From: Symbiodinium kawagutii
Lineage: Eukaryota > Sar > Dinophyceae > Suessiales > Symbiodiniaceae
Length of the DNA stretch: 64,000 bases
Direction of reading: 5' to 3'
NCBI GenBank assembly: GCA_009767595.1
Contig: VSDK01011249.1
Span: forward strand, 21,662 to 85,661
Below the pieces are notes generated by a model. The model was not told the origin of the DNA. It did no database searches and saw only the letters and a program-made list of their open reading frames with translations. Numbering within the stretch: position 1 is the stretch's first letter; every line of letters starts with the position of its first letter. Positions 43,700-56,213 of this stretch are shown here, piece by piece. The position numbers were made by a program, and so were the translations under genes.

Positions 43700-45945
43700 G
43701 TCGTTTATAGTAATAAACCAGCCATTTTTAAGGGTTCCCCATTTTGAGAAACCCCATATGGTAAGTGAAGTTTTAGAAGGGTAGATGATCTTGATGATTC
43801 AAGTTGAGATTGGGATGTTCATCGATCCATTCGGTCAATGCTAGCAATTGCGGTTGACAACAAACAGCGATCAATAGCATTCGCAATCGACCAATCTGAT
43901 GAGGAATGATGCAATTGGAATGATTAGTAGTGTGTTTATCCGCTGGCCTTAGCGGCGTGTCTGATGGAAAAGGTGTGGCTTGTGAGTGTTGATCTGAGCT
44001 ATAGCTGTAGAACATTCCCTTCCGACAAAAGGTCCCCCTCCCCCCGCATCTTCTCTTCTGTTCTCTTCTCTCGCATCTTCTTTTCTGTTCCATGTCTCAT
44101 GCTTTCCTCTTCCTTTTTTCCTTCTCTTCCTCCCTTCACCGTCAATTGCCATTAACAAAATGCACAGTCCTTAACCATGATTAAAAATAGAAGTTTAAGT
44201 GTTTAACCATCCTGTGCCATTGACAAAAGTAATCATCACAACTCAACCGTTATGGGACCCTTCCCCACCCCGTCCCCTGCGCCTTGAGTCCAGTGGGCGT
44301 GAAGCCAGCGAGGGCCTCGGTCCCACCCATCACAGGACATGGTTCTGGATTGTTAGTGAATCGTTTGGCCATGTTCACCCCCAACAAAAATTCATCAATA
44401 TCATCAATGGACCATCAACTGTGGCACCAAGAAAACATCTTGGACAAAGCATGATGCACATCATGCATAGATTAATTACATGACAAGCCTACCATATCTA
44501 CAATGATTTAAACATCAGGGTAAGCCTATGGCCAAGTGCGACAACCATCTGCTGCCTGCTTCTTGAAATGACCACAGGGCTGTGCACCATGCTGACGGAT
44601 GCCTTGTGTGTGTGTGTGTGCGGATGGCAACTCCCAAGGATTGACCAACATGGCCTTTCACCAAGAAACCATAGGCTTTGCAGCCCTTTCTGCTGTGGCG
44701 TCCGCACCTGATATGCCAAAGACTCCCAACGGCAAGCCTCTTCATGTCGTGGAATCCCCCCAGGCCAGATTCGAAAATCCACAAGATGTTCTATGCGGAA
44801 GAGTCATCCCATCATGATCCCATTGACTAATGGATTTAAGTTGTGATGCCATTTCATTCCATCAGTTCATTCCTTCCATCTTGGTTTCTTGAACAAGTCT
44901 CGGCGTCTTCAAAAAAGCTGATTGGCGCCCTCACTTTTTGCAGAATCTTCGAGGGCACAGCGCATCATAATGCCTGCCTCAGATTGCAACGCTTCAATGG
45001 GAGACTTCGATAGGCTGCACATTTAACTGTCTGCACACCGAGGGGCACACACACATACACATATACAGAGAGTGGAAAAAAGATAATCATGATATTCTAC
45101 ATATTTTTAAGATATCAATAATAGATGAGAGTGTATGCGCAAATGCTCACACACGCGATGCCCCGATCTCACGACACTTTTGCAGCTCTCAGTTCCAAAC
45201 CACCTGCGGGGACAGTCGGCGCCTTGGAGTGTCAGCTGATGCCCCGCGCGGGGCGTCCGAACACCGAAAAGATCAAAGGCTGATGATGGATCTGAGAGAG
45301 CGCCGTGCGCCAGTCGGAGATTCTGCACCCCACTGAGACCCCACTTCCCATCCCAAGAAGTATATGACTTTGAGACAGGTACTGTCAATACCTAAGGGTT
45401 TCAATCCACCTGGGAGGGGCTTTTGGACAGTTCCTGGCTGACAAAAAAACATCATGAATCCGTCCCGAGTGGCGCATCCAGCACGATGGGATCATTGCCT
45501 CGACGCCTAACGAGCCGGATAGCACTGACAACCCTTTCCTCATTCATACTACACATCTCCTCAGGCCCCCCAAAAAATGCACTCCCTGCTCAACAAACAA
45601 GGTTTCTGGCAGGGGTCAACTTAGGGGAAAGGATTCATGGATGAAATACCGAACATGAAATGCATTTAGGATCAAACCCGATCATTGGACAGGAAAAGCA
45701 TGAAAAAGGAGAGCAGCGGGTTGATCCATGATCACATTTCAGAAATGCCTTCCTGAAGCACATCAAGTCGTTTTGCTGTCTCCATGGCCCTATCTCTCTG
45801 TTTCCGTTGTGCCTGGACTGCTGCCGTGCCAATAGTGAGCCAAAGCTCTTCCTATATAAAGCGATAGCTTCCTTGGCAGTCCAAAGCAGACTTTGTCCAT
45901 CGAAGAATGATTACAGTATCCCCAAGTCATCCCAAGTCAACCACT
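43700..45945. other. Stretch without a firm gene
   Basis: Minus 45107-45375 ('SWDGKWGLSGVQNLRLAHG...') could be a terminal exon, but support is composition only. A (GT)n tract is at 44602-44618. Confidence 0.4.
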
Positions 45946-45949
45946 GGCC

Positions 45950-46069
45950 TCATGTGAACAATGCACTGGCAATGACGGATGGAATGAGTTCACGGATGGT
46001 ACCCCTGAGATCCGCTAAGATGTGTCTGGGCGGAGTCAAAGGCGGCCCAGCGTCCTCCTCTCTACCAAC
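45950..46069 (-). CDS. Probable terminal exon
   Basis: After 'CACTGTCAG' it reads 'VGREEDAGPPLTPPRHILAD' and 'LRGTIRELIPSVIASALFT', then TGA. It may end the PPR gene or another one. Confidence 0.4.
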   Translation of the reverse strand, partial: VGREEDAGPPLTPPRHILADLRGTIRELIPSVIASALFT

Positions 46070-48682
46070 CTGACAGTGCCAGATTTGGTTTGGATAGGGG
46101 GAAAATAAAAAGCAGGAGAGCAAAAAAGCAAAACCAACAAAGGCAGAAAGAATAGAAAAGCTCAGGAGCGGAACCGGCAAAAGCACAACAGCGCAAACTA
46201 GTGCCCATCGATATCTCCTCTCTCTCTTTCTTTCTCTCTCTCTTTCTCTGTTTCCTTCGGTTTCTGGATGCCGGATCTTAGGTGCAGAATTGGTAAAGGA
46301 CCCAGGAAGAACACATAAGGACACCATTCCAAAAAAAAATGATTAAGCTGCTGAAGTTGGATCCAACGCAAGCCCATTCTGCCTCACACATGGCCGCAAT
46401 GGCGGGCAGATTCATGTCTGGGCCGATGAACTCCGGGAATCGTTCTTCGATATCCGCATATAACTTCAGCACCTGGCAGGCCCCATGGAATCCTGGTCCT
46501 GAAAGGTTACTCAGCATTCCTGGGCTTCTGCCGAAGTCACGAAAGTCGGTGTCAAACAGTTAATGCAGCTTGCGGATGTAGATCGCAATGGTGAGCCACA
46601 ACCACTCAGCGGATGAGAATTAGGGTTGGCGTTGGTCGGCGTGCTTTAGTCGGGAAAACATCTAAGAACAAAGAAAGAAATAAAGAAAGAAAGAAAGAAA
46701 GGAAGCAGACCAGCAGTGCCCAGCATCATCCAACACCCAAATTGTCTTGATTTTTGATCTCGATCTGTTGCAAGTGCCTCTTCCCACTGTCTTGCCCCAG
46801 CGCATGCAGCCAGAACTGTCAGATAGGCAATGCGATCCTCAGGCTCTGAGGTGGTACTTGGTATGGCTCGGGCTGAAGGATGGCGCACAAAAGAGGTTGG
46901 AAACATATCAGTTTAATGAATCCATTCAATTGGCTCATGCAGCTAAGTGGGAACCAGTGTTTAATTGTAACATAGTGTAACCAATCACCAGTTTGTAAAT
47001 TCAGAATCTGCACATATCTGAACCCTCGTGTATGGTAGCCCCCAAGTTTACCAACTACCGATTGGCCAGATAGAAAAAAAACTTTCTTTGAAACCTGGCA
47101 TTTGGTCATGTCCATGACAGCCTTTGTTGGAAATGAACTTGAGCAAACCTGGTCTTTCTTTGAGTCAGTGAAAAATCACAGAACAAAAACAGACACTGCG
47201 GCCGTTGATGGCCGTTGCCACCAAGTCACCAGTTGTGTTCCGTCCCTCTCCATGGTTCCAAGGAGTTTCAACGCAATGTCCCACTTGCCGAGCTGAACGC
47301 AAGCCTGCGCCATTGTCTATCAAGAAACATGGCAGACACTCTTGCTCCATGATTCAAACCGCCCCTGAACCCCCTATGAACCAAACCCAGGTGCACCATG
47401 ACCCAGAGTATGTACACATAACTTTCCTAGAAACTCTGGCAATTTTGTTTGATGATCGGTTTCATGTCGTTTCATCCTGATTTCATCCATCTCTTCGTGC
47501 CCCGCATGGGGTTCAGCTCCAAACCCCACCAGTTCTTGGGCCATCCCCAGGACGCCTTGAGCACCGCGTTGCAGGTCATGGAGTGGGGAGTGATGCCACG
47601 GCCTCCCATGGCCGTAGCCAAGGCCAGGATCTCTCGCCAGCTGCCAGCCTGGCATTGTGGTTGATGACTGGTTGGCGCTTGGTTGGTGGCTGGTAATTAA
47701 ATACCATGGGTTACCTATGGGTATAAGGGATGCTGAAAAATTGATGATTAACACCTGGCCTTGATTCATTTCGAGGGTTCGCCGTGGATGGCGAACCAAG
47801 AAGATTGATAACCGTTGGTCATGTCAATCGCAGATGGTTGCAGGACGACAAGATTCAATGATCAATTCTAGATAATAGCAACATGCAACCGTGACTCCTG
47901 GATGATCGCTATCAGTGCAGCCAAGGCTATATCCTTTGACAGCTTCCCTGGTGATGGTTGGCGACCACATGTGATGGTTAGAGGCACTCCTCGTTCGTAG
48001 CAATGACATGATCCCGCAAATCTTTTAAGATCGCCAGGCTTAATCTGATTGGCAGGTGTAGCACACGGCTCCAATCTGCCAATCTTCAAAACGTTCAGAA
48101 TCAATTGCTCACAAACCACTGGTAAGGTGCGTCCCCAGCTGTTCATGGTGAAACTGGCGTGGTTCATATCAACCCTTGCCCCCGCGCAGGTGCCTTCTCA
48201 CAGATGCTGATGGCCATGTCAAAGTGCACCTCTGTGAAGTTCACGCTGGTGTCTTCCACCAAGGTCTGGAAAATTTGGAGGGCCTGGGCAGCCAAGCGAG
48301 CCCGGCCGTCAAAGGATGAGTCCTGTACTGTAACCTGTCCAATGATCCCAAGAAATTTAGATCTTCATGTGGACACATGGGGAAGCCATCATCTTCGGGC
48401 ACCATGATGGTTGCTTCGCCGGCAGGCATTTTAATCTGGCATAGGCACAGCCCTTCAATTTGCAAAATGAGAATCTCAACCCACACTGCGACTCTTCACC
48501 ACTCTATGTCGCCTTTGGGGAATGCTAACCCGGCAGAAGCTTCGGAGGGCAGCTGCGTGGCATCCAGCCTTTGCGCGATCTCGCTCTTGACCCTCCGCAC
48601 CGAACAGAGCTCGCGTGAGCTCAATCAGGTGACTCTCCTCCGGGGAAATGCCTCGGCTGCAGAGACCGCACCCGGTCGCCAT
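45950..48682 (-). CDS. Multi-exon PPR gene
   Basis: Exons 48530-48682 (from ATG, 'MATGCGLCSRGISPEESHLI'), 48194-48334, 47556-47648, 47230-47304 and 46737-46837 join in phase 0. The joined product contains two consecutive PPR motifs of exactly 35 residues: one starts 'EVHFDMAISICEK', runs across a splice into 'AGSWREILALATAMG', and the next starts 'SMTCNAVLK' and continues 'ACVQLGKWDIALKLLG'. A third begins 'RIAYLTVLAACAGARQW'. Two introns use GC donors. Probable last exons are 46365-46527 ('MLSNLSGPGFHGACQVLKLY') and 45950-46069 (ends 'IPSVIASALFT'). The first of these fits the phase left by the PPR exon; the last junction is unclear. PPR proteins bind RNA, usually in organelles; the target is unknown. 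Confidence 0.65.
46365..46527 (-). CDS. Probable late exon of the PPR gene
   Basis: After 'TTCGGCAG' it reads 'SPGMLSNLSGPGFHGACQVL', 'ADIEERFPEFIGPDMNL' and 'PAIAAMCEAEWAC'. Natural composition; no PPR motif. Confidence 0.45.
46669..46702. repeat. (AAAG)n microsatellite
   Basis: Short AAAG run just downstream of PPR exon 5. Confidence 0.9.
46737..46837 (-). CDS. PPR gene exon 5
   Basis: Starts 'DRIAYLTVLAACAGARQW' after GCCTGAG. The 3' end is taken at a GG|GTGTTGG donor, which fits the phase of the next exon. Confidence 0.55.
47230..47304 (-). CDS. PPR gene exon 4
   Basis: 25 codons: 'ACVQLGKWDIALKLLGTM' then 'ERDGTQL'. Acceptor GGCGCAG, donor CAACTG|GTGACT. Confidence 0.6.
47556..47648 (-). 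CDS. PPR gene exon 3
   Basis: 31 codons: 'AGSWREILALATAMGGRG' then 'ITPHSMTCNAVLK'. Acceptor ATGCCAG, donor CTCAAG|GCGTCC (GC). Confidence 0.6.
48194..48334 (-). CDS. PPR gene exon 2
   Basis: 47 codons after 'TTGGACAG'. It holds 'AAQALQIFQTLVEDT' and 'EVHFDMAISICEK' and ends at a GC donor (GAGAAG|GCACCT). Confidence 0.6.
48530..48682 (-). CDS. PPR gene exon 1
   Basis: 51 codons from an ATG to the donor TGCCGG|GTTAGC. Contains 'ELTRALFGAEGQERDRAKAG'. Reading can also extend upstream in frame, so this ATG is a choice, not a certainty. Confidence 0.5.
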
Positions 48683-48689
48683 GATTCTT

Positions 48690-50980
48690 CGGCGCAGTTC
48701 TACATCTTGGTCAATAAAATTAAAGAAACAAAAACCTCGAGCTAGATTTCGTTCGATGTTCACGTCTGGATCTTGCACCCAAGTGCTGATGGAAAGATCT
48801 TTTTAATAGGGATCTGCCATCAATACGGTTTTCAGTGACTTCTTTTTATGACAAAGCCTGAATTCGCCAAGGGCGGGTGTTTCTGCATCTCTGCACCACA
48901 AAAAAAAAATCACTGGTTTCTACCCTGGTGAAAGCCGCAATTGGAGGTTCTGGATGGTTCTGGGGAACCCGAATTTTCTGGGGGCAATCTGAAATTCTGC
49001 TAGTTGCCGTTCTCCCGCATTTCAATGTACAAATCGTAGCACCGTTCGTGGTGCTCCGGTGAATATGAGAGACCTCGGCGCGTGCCAACCAGTTGCAGCA
49101 CTGCAGCGATTGAGTGGTCTGGGTTGACTGATGCTTGGTACAAGAAATGCATCAGTTAGCATGCATCAATTGCGCAAACCAATTGACTTATGCCATAAAT
49201 TAACCGATATCACGCAGTTTTGCGTCGCACTGCCACATCGAGGTATACTCGCACGCTTTCTACCATGTCGTGCCTGTCTGAACTTTTTACCCTGTGAATC
49301 TGCTGGCTGATAAGCATTGAGCCACCAACCTTGCATTCCCCGTTTTTTTCTTCCAAATGTGTGACGGGTCATTCTTCAGGATCTTCAGGGTTACAAATCA
49401 AGCTGGTCGCATGCGACAGTCTTAACGTCACAGCCCTTTCACTCACAACTCCGCGAACTGCCTAAGGTTTCATTCCTCGTAGCGTCACTTCCACATGTTC
49501 CAACACCAAGTGGATACCATTGGATACCATCATGGCCATCGCGGATTACGCGTGAACGCCGAATTGTAGTTTGCAGCGCGTCAAAATGCCGCAAAAAAAC
49601 AGGGGCCAAAAACAAGCAGTCGCAAAAAGGGCGACACAGCTTGGACACATGGCCACCGCAGTGCTGTGTGCAAGGCAATCTCTGGGCATCGCGGCATCGC
49701 TAATGCGACTAGGCACGCGTTGAAATTGAAAGCTCTGCAGCAATGGTAGCACAATCCATCTAAAGATGTACGTACACTTACATGCATACCACATTTGCAT
49801 CAATCTCTACAGAACACAAATGATGTCTTTATCAGGCATGAGGTGCTGCCATGCTGCCATGCATGATCGTCCTGTAGCACGATGAGTTGGGCACCACAGC
49901 ATCTTCCTCCAAGGATCCACAAAGGGTGACCGGATGTATCTCATGTTTTTGCATCTTAAATCCTTACATGGATCAGCCTCTCAAAATTCACTTTGAAACT
50001 CTCAGCTTGAATTGAGTGTAGGCGTGTAGACCATGATACTTCACCAACTTTGAGCTGGCTCACCACAGTCATGGAGCAATGCACGTGTGTGTGTGTGTGT
50101 GTGTGTGTGCATGTGTCATGTGACCAAGGTGAGGTGCTCCCACCCGGCCTGCATTGCATCCAGAATGTTGATAATATTCTCCTGACGTCACTGCGATTCT
50201 CTGTGCAGGTGAGGCCCAATCAAGACATTGATATTGGATGATACTGCCATCATCTCCGAGCACTGGTGACATCTTTTTCCCAATGGCATGTAAGGGGGAT
50301 TCCCGTGGCAATGGTTGCGTAATTTGCCACAACCTTCGTCCAAAACCAGCGTTCACTTCTGCAGGTGTGGCTGAAGAAGGTCTGTCTAAGCTGCGAACCC
50401 ACTTCTTCCGGCTGTTGCAGGAAGCGAGGACAAAATCATAGGTGTGCCTGCCAGGAAGGCCACTGAGAATCACCCCCCACTGGTGCCTCTGCCAGGCCCT
50501 GGCATATCTCTACAATGCTGAGCTCATGGCACATCTGGAGTGACTCTGTGCTCCCGCATGTCGGAGAACAGCTTCAGTGCCATCTGTGTCGACCTGCGCT
50601 GCTAGGCAGGTGACGGGGGATAGGACCTCGCTATGGCAAATCATCTTGCAATGCCGGTGTCACAACAATAAGGAGGGCATAGGGAAGGCATAGGGAGGGC
50701 ACAGGAGGGGCATCTCTTTTGGGATAAGAGTGGCCAGCTTTAAGTTTCAATGCTGAGCAGTCTTATGCACCTGCCTGTTCCTGGCATAGTGTCTCATCAG
50801 CCTGTTGTAGCAGGAGATATTTGGTAGGACGCCACGCGTCCTGAACCAGTCTGGGCCAAAAACAATTCACTAAAAGCGACATTGTGCAATCTCAATCACC
50901 ATGGATACTTGCCATGATCTGCATGGCGCGCGCAGTTGTACCAAATTTCCAGCAAACCCCCGATCCCAAGCAGCAACCCC
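48690..50980. other. Stretch without a firm gene
   Basis: Minus 50230-50380 is open and coding-like ('TPAEVNAGFGRRLWQIT...') but has no clear splice pair. A (GT)n tract is at 50087-50111. Confidence 0.4.
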
Positions 50981-50983
50981 AAC

Positions 50984-51125
50984 CCCTTGTGGCCAGCTGC
51001 CGAGTCCTCATTTCATTGATCAGCTGGCTGAGTTGGGCGAGGTTCTCCGTGGCCTCTAATGAAGCCATCTGCTCCTGGACCGTGGGACCCATGGTCGCTA
51101 CCCCTGGTGCTACAGCCCTCTCTAC
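50984..51125 (-). CDS. Coding-like exon, unknown
   Basis: After 'ATGCACAG' it reads 'VERAVAPGVATMGPTVQEQ', 'MASLEATENLAQLSQLINEM' and 'RTRQLATR', probably helical. Donor AAGGG|GTTGGG. The plus-strand frames here mirror it. Confidence 0.45.
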
Positions 51126-51836
51126 CTGTGCATGCGCTATTGTTACAGGGCAGACGAAACAAAAATCACTATAGGGCTGGATTCAACAGCTGATCTGACC
51201 ATACAATCTGAGGACCCAACCGCGGAGGCTTCTGGAAGGAGTGTGAGGCTGTCCACCTCCTCGAAGAGTGTGAAAACCTGGCACGAAACAAAGAATCACT
51301 ACGGCTTCAGCTGCCCAGCTGGTAGCCCGGCTGAATCAGGCCATGCCGCAGAGCTACACACAGATCTAGGCAGCCTCGTCATGCAAACCTGCAAGCCGCA
51401 AGGCACGCAAAGCCTGGCAGAAATCAGGGGCCTCCAGCAGCACCTGTGGGGCGTTGCTATTGCTGGCCACGTTTGCCTAACATCGTTGAGCTTGAGCTTA
51501 TGACTGCTGCCAACTCATGAGAGATCCCATCAGTAAACCACGTCCAAGTCTACCACAGCTGGTGATTTGCCAAGGGCTTCACAGCTGGGCCACCTGAAGA
51601 GTGCTGGGCTCGTCCGTGAGCAGCTGCTGCCTGGGAAGCGGGGTAAACCTGAACCCATGGCCACTCAGGGTGCCAGTTCCTGGGCCCAAAATCATACCCA
51701 GAGTGCACCCTACGAGGTCCTTTTCATTGAAATGTTATGCTATTTCTGAAGAGATGGGCCTTCAAGAGCAACTGGTCACAAGTGGTCGAAACTCTCCACC
51801 ATCCATGGAACGAACTCGGTCCTCTCGACACAAGAT

Positions 51837-51968
51837 TCATTCCGCCCGCAGCTTAGCCTTTGGGCACCCGGGCTCTCTCAGCATATCCAAGGCTCTGAGT
51901 TGCTGCTTTTTGGCCTCTTTGACAACTCTGGCAATGCCTGGAAGCCACGCATCAAGCCGGAATGGGAC
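51837..51968 (-). CDS. Terminal exon, unknown gene
   Basis: 44 codons including TGA, after 'GACTCACAG'. It reads 'VPFRLDAWLPGIARVVKEA', 'KKQQLRALDMLREPGCP' and 'KAKLRAE'. A 223-codon plus-strand frame over the same DNA is judged its shadow. Confidence 0.5.
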   Translation of the reverse strand, partial: VPFRLDAWLPGIARVVKEAKKQQLRALDMLREPGCPKAKLRAE

Positions 51969-51999
51969 CTGTGAGTCACCCCAATCTTTACATGTTCAA

Positions 52000-53585
52000 T
52001 TAGTTTCATTTTCATGTTCATCCCTTCAAGTTTTGAATCACATAGGAACGGTCGATTGGAGGTGCCTCAGCCATATCTTGGCGGTACCCGTTTTCATACA
52101 TACCAGTTCCAATTGCACGGCATGGGAAGCAGCTGCGAACCTATTTTTGCGGCGCATCACTCCCAATTGGGGCCTTGAGCTCGCTCAGGGTCCAATTCTA
52201 ACAAGACGGGCATGGACACCTCTTCATCATCCTGGTGATTCACAGGGGTGTTACGGCAGGATTCCAAGGTGATTCACCTTGAAGTTTGGCTTCGAAATGC
52301 TTCAGCCAGTGTGAGATGTTGGTCCAATCTTCCCAAGGATGGAAAATCAGAAAGCAATCCAGTCAGGTAAACTTCATGTTGTCCACCCAATTGATCCTAA
52401 TCACACTGCTTGTTTACCCAGAAGGGCCTTGCAAAGCTCCATTCTAATTCAACTAATGTTGGGTGCAATCCCGACCCATCGGGCTGGAGTAACCTGTGCT
52501 GGTGCCTCCTCCATCTCCTGTTCAGTGACATCCTCGTCAACCTTCAGGTCTTCAGATTCCTCCTTGGTTTCTTCGGCCTGAAATTTCCAAGCTATGTCGT
52601 ATGGACTCTCTCTGTCTCTCAAGCGGTTTGTCTAAGCGTATTCCAACCTTCGATCGTTGGAATCCAAAGCGAATGGCATGATAGTATCAGAAGGAGGCAA
52701 AACATGTTCAACGTGCCATCAAAGATATACATGATTTGAATAAAGTGTGTACTCCGTGACGAGCCATTGTTGATGGCACGCCTCCTGGGTGGCAGCCGAT
52801 CGAGCCATTCGGCTAGCTGCTATGGCCACAAGAGCTAAATCCCAACATCTCACCTGATGGCTGGAACAGGGTCAAACCCAGAAGTGAAAAAGAACAGCTG
52901 CAATATGCTGCAATCAGAAAGCACCATCTAAAAAGTGGAGCATGAACCAATTTCTGGCCTTGCACGGGGCCTGCAATGGAGAGCTTCTTGCCAGCTGGAC
53001 CTCATTGAATGGTCGGCTGTGTGGAGCTGACGCTGCTCCTGAAGCCCTATTGACATATTGGAAAGAAGATTGACAAAGATAAAGATGAAGAGGTGAAGAA
53101 GTGAAGAAGATGAAGAGGAACCTGAAAGAACGAAGGTGAAAAGGAACCTGAAAGAATCTGAAGAGGTGAAGAAGTCGATGAAGATAAGGCAGATCACTTG
53201 GTTTCACAAATGTCCACTGTGGCCCTGCTCACCAGCTGGGCCACGGACCCCTGCCAGCTTTGAGGGTCGTCCAGTGGCGCTGGGCCGTGCAAGTTGTGCC
53301 CCAACAAAAGAGAGCACCTTAGGAGAGCACAGCAGGGCCACATCCAAGAGGCCACATCCAAGACACAAAAGCTTAAAATGATTTAAATCAATCTTGATTC
53401 GGACTAGTTTAGCAGCGCAGCACATTTACCACGCTGATACCAAGCAGGAACTCAGTTACTGTAATTTGCTTATTCAATGAACCAACCAGTTCCGGACAAA
53501 TTGTCAACCACATAATTGATGAATGAATATAAATGCATTTTCTATGTGAAATAGACTCACCATCGCCAGCCAATGTCAACCATCA
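52000..53585. other. Stretch without a firm gene
   Basis: Purine-rich GAAG/AAGATGAAG repeats at 53082-53165. Other open frames have no splice or family support. Confidence 0.4.
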
Positions 53586-53589
53586 TTAC

Positions 53590-53794
53590 CCATCCAAAAA
53601 GTCGGAAAGCGTTGCTTTGGTACCCAGAAGTGTGGATATGGCATGAGGGCACCCCGTCAGCCACGGCACTGATCTTGCACCATAAGCACTGCTTAGAGCC
53701 AGGGTAGCTGCAGCCACTCCTTGGAGCCGAGAGGTCACGTGATGGTCACTTGAGCGATTCAAGTCGCATGTGTCAACCATTCTGATCACCTTGC
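53590..53794 (-). CDS. Coding-like exon, unknown
   Basis: Between 'GGGTTGTAG' and GATGG|GTAATG. It reads 'VIRMVDTCDLNRSSDHHV', 'TSRLQGVAAATLALSSAYG' and 'ISTLLGTKATLSDFLD'. No family recognised. Confidence 0.4.
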
Positions 53795-53799
53795 CTACA

Positions 53800-55835
53800 A
53801 CCCACACAGTTTATCGCCACTCATGATTTTTTGGGGTGAAAATGACAACAACTGCACGTACCTTTCTCGCAAATGGGCACTGCGCGGTATACCCAGCTTA
53901 GACCGACATTTTGGGGCGCATGGAAAACTGCTATGTAGGCGGCTGGTCGTAAATCAGAATTGTAGCTGATCATGACTAAGTGAAAATGAGACGGCTATCA
54001 CTTACAAGTCGCAGCGTAATTTTAAATGCACTGCCATCTGAACCCAGCCAGACGTGGGTACATGTCAATGCGGAAAATGAGGTGTCCAAACGGGCTGGTA
54101 GATCAAGATCCCAATGCATACCAAGTGGCGATCTATGCCTATTTTTGATGTACATTTATTTGTGTGCCTTGAGGGGCATCCAACCTACTCAACTGCAGCA
54201 AAAACACGCGTGAGGCCCTTTGGGTGGCCCCTTTCCCGCGTCCGCCGTCTGCGCATGCACGGGCCTGAGAATTGGATTGAACTGTGTGTAAACCCCTGTG
54301 GGTTGCCAGTGGGTGCTGTGCAATGCTATGCGTCAAATAAGATCAAATAGGTAGGTTGGTTGGCAAGTTGAATAACATCAATCATTGTCATTCATGACAC
54401 TGACATTAATGAATCATGCCCCCTGATAGTCTGCACATCATCTCTTTCCCCAAAAACTGGGAGCTTGGGCTGAGCTTCGGCCTCTCTTCAGCAAAACTTG
54501 AGGCCCACGCCGTTTCGGATACCGTGCGGCCAGCCTATTGCAGCTGCACAAGCTTGAGCCAAGCTGCAGGAGGATTGGCAAAATGCCAACATATGATGCA
54601 CTAATTGGGGGCCATGGGGATGTGGCCATGCAGCTTAACCATCTTTAGCCCAAAGTCATGCAAAATAATCAACTGAGACTGGGGGATTCAAACACGCGAC
54701 TGGCACTGTAATTGCAATGGTCCATGCGAAATACCTGGCATATTTCCCTTCCAATCTGACCATGGACAATGGATTAAAACCCCGTGCTGAAAAAATGCCG
54801 AGCACTGGAAGAATCCAAACACTGAAAGGAAATGTCCCAGAGGATGCACTGTGAAAATTCCTTGGACAAGGCTTGACAGGCACATCACACAACCGTCACT
54901 TTGCCAATCTGCCATCGCATTTCCCCCCCCGGAGCTAGCATTCGTTGACTTGAAGCTGCTCAAAGAGCAATCCACTGTGCCCTTCGCACGCTGCATGAAG
55001 AGCTGGTGCATTACAGGCACACATGCATGCATATGTGAACTCGCTAAGGGAACGCATCATTCAATCGATCAATCAATCAACCAACCAACCAATCAAAAAA
55101 GGAAGGAAGGAACGAAGGAAGGAGGCTATGCAGTATGCGCATTGGCATGTTTCTATGCACGCATGTGTGTGTGTGTGTGCACACTGCCTATGCAACAAGA
55201 ACTCCTGATTGGATATCTTCGGATAGTCTAAACTAAAAGGATACCATCAATATCGGTTCAAGCTTTGGGCTCCAGCCAGAATCAACACCCCATCGATCGC
55301 GCTTCGCGATGTTCCAGCTCTAGCTCCTTGCCGCCATCCCACTGGCACACACTATGCGGGGACACGATCTTTTGATCAACTCCAAGCCAAGGGAACCAAT
55401 GAATCAATGATGTCGAAAGCCCTATCCTCGGAATGGCGCAAATGCTGCCATTTTTTGAAGACACGCTGCAGTCTCGGTAGGAGAAGTTGTTGAGAGGTCG
55501 GTGTTAAGAGTAGATTGGAAGTTAGCCCGCGCCAACAGGCAGACCAAGAATTGTGAACGGCCGCTCGAAACCGAGCCAGCTGCTCGAATGGAAAACAGCT
55601 GAAACTTGTTAACCTCGAGTTGCGGAAGGTAGCTTGGGTGAGCCCACAAACTAGTAGACGACCTGGACAATATGAAAAATTATGCTCACTTCTGCACCAG
55701 TGATGCAACGGTTTGATCCACAGCCACTAATTGCTAGCAAAGTGGCGTTTTCTTGCCTTCTGAGTTTCTCTTGTAGCTCTACCTGCTCTTGCACAGGAGG
55801 ACCCAATGAAAGAGACCTCTGCATCTGGCATTAGG
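53800..55835. other. Stretch without a firm gene
   Basis: Minus 55376-55600 is open in two overlapping frames, one ending '...DRAFDIIDSLVPLAWS'; I cannot choose. A TTGGCTCAAG word lies at 54547-54556 on the minus strand. Confidence 0.4.
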
Positions 55836-55841
55836 ACCTAC

Positions 55842-55982
55842 TGTGCAAGCAGAGCTGCCGCAAAGATCTCTGGGCAGTCATTGCTCCGCCAGAACTTTGG
55901 CAGAAAATCTGGGTCACCGTTCTTCGGCTCACTAGCTTCAGCACACTTCGGCCAAAGGCGTGGCAGGAGGAGGAAAAGTCTC
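55842..55982 (-). CDS. Coding-like exon, unknown
   Basis: After 'CTTGAAAG' one frame reads 'LFLLLPRLWPKCAEASEPK', 'NGDPDFLPKFWRSNDCPE' and 'IFAAALLA', ending at GCACA|GTAGGT. A second frame is also open, so the reading is not certain. Confidence 0.4.
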
Positions 55983-56050
55983 TTTCAAGCCCAGGCCCAG
56001 GCCTCAGGTGGGAATGAAATCATTTCCGCAGCTGCCTTGCAAAACTAAAC

Positions 56051-56213
56051 CTTGCCACATATGAAACGTCAACTCTAAGTACATGGAATTTGGTTTCTGG
56101 CTGCACAAGGTTTTTAGCCAAGGCAGGTACTCTGACGAACTCAGTGCATGTTGTGACCTGACCCAGTTCGAATTGCAAGGATTGCGCATCTGATTCCGGG
56201 CGGTCAAGACAGC
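56051..56213 (-). CDS. Coding-like exon, unknown
   Basis: Between 'TCAACAAG' and GGCAAG|GTTTAG. It reads 'CLDRPESDAQSLQFELGQV', 'TTCTEFVRVPALAKNLVQ' and 'PETKFHVLRVDVSYVA', a beta-rich pattern. It may belong with the exon at 55842-55982. Confidence 0.45.

Noticed and set aside
51601-52272. 223-codon plus-strand frame
   Set aside because: It has no family motif and a Ser/Cys-rich chance composition, and it lies over a better-supported minus-strand terminal exon (51837-51968).
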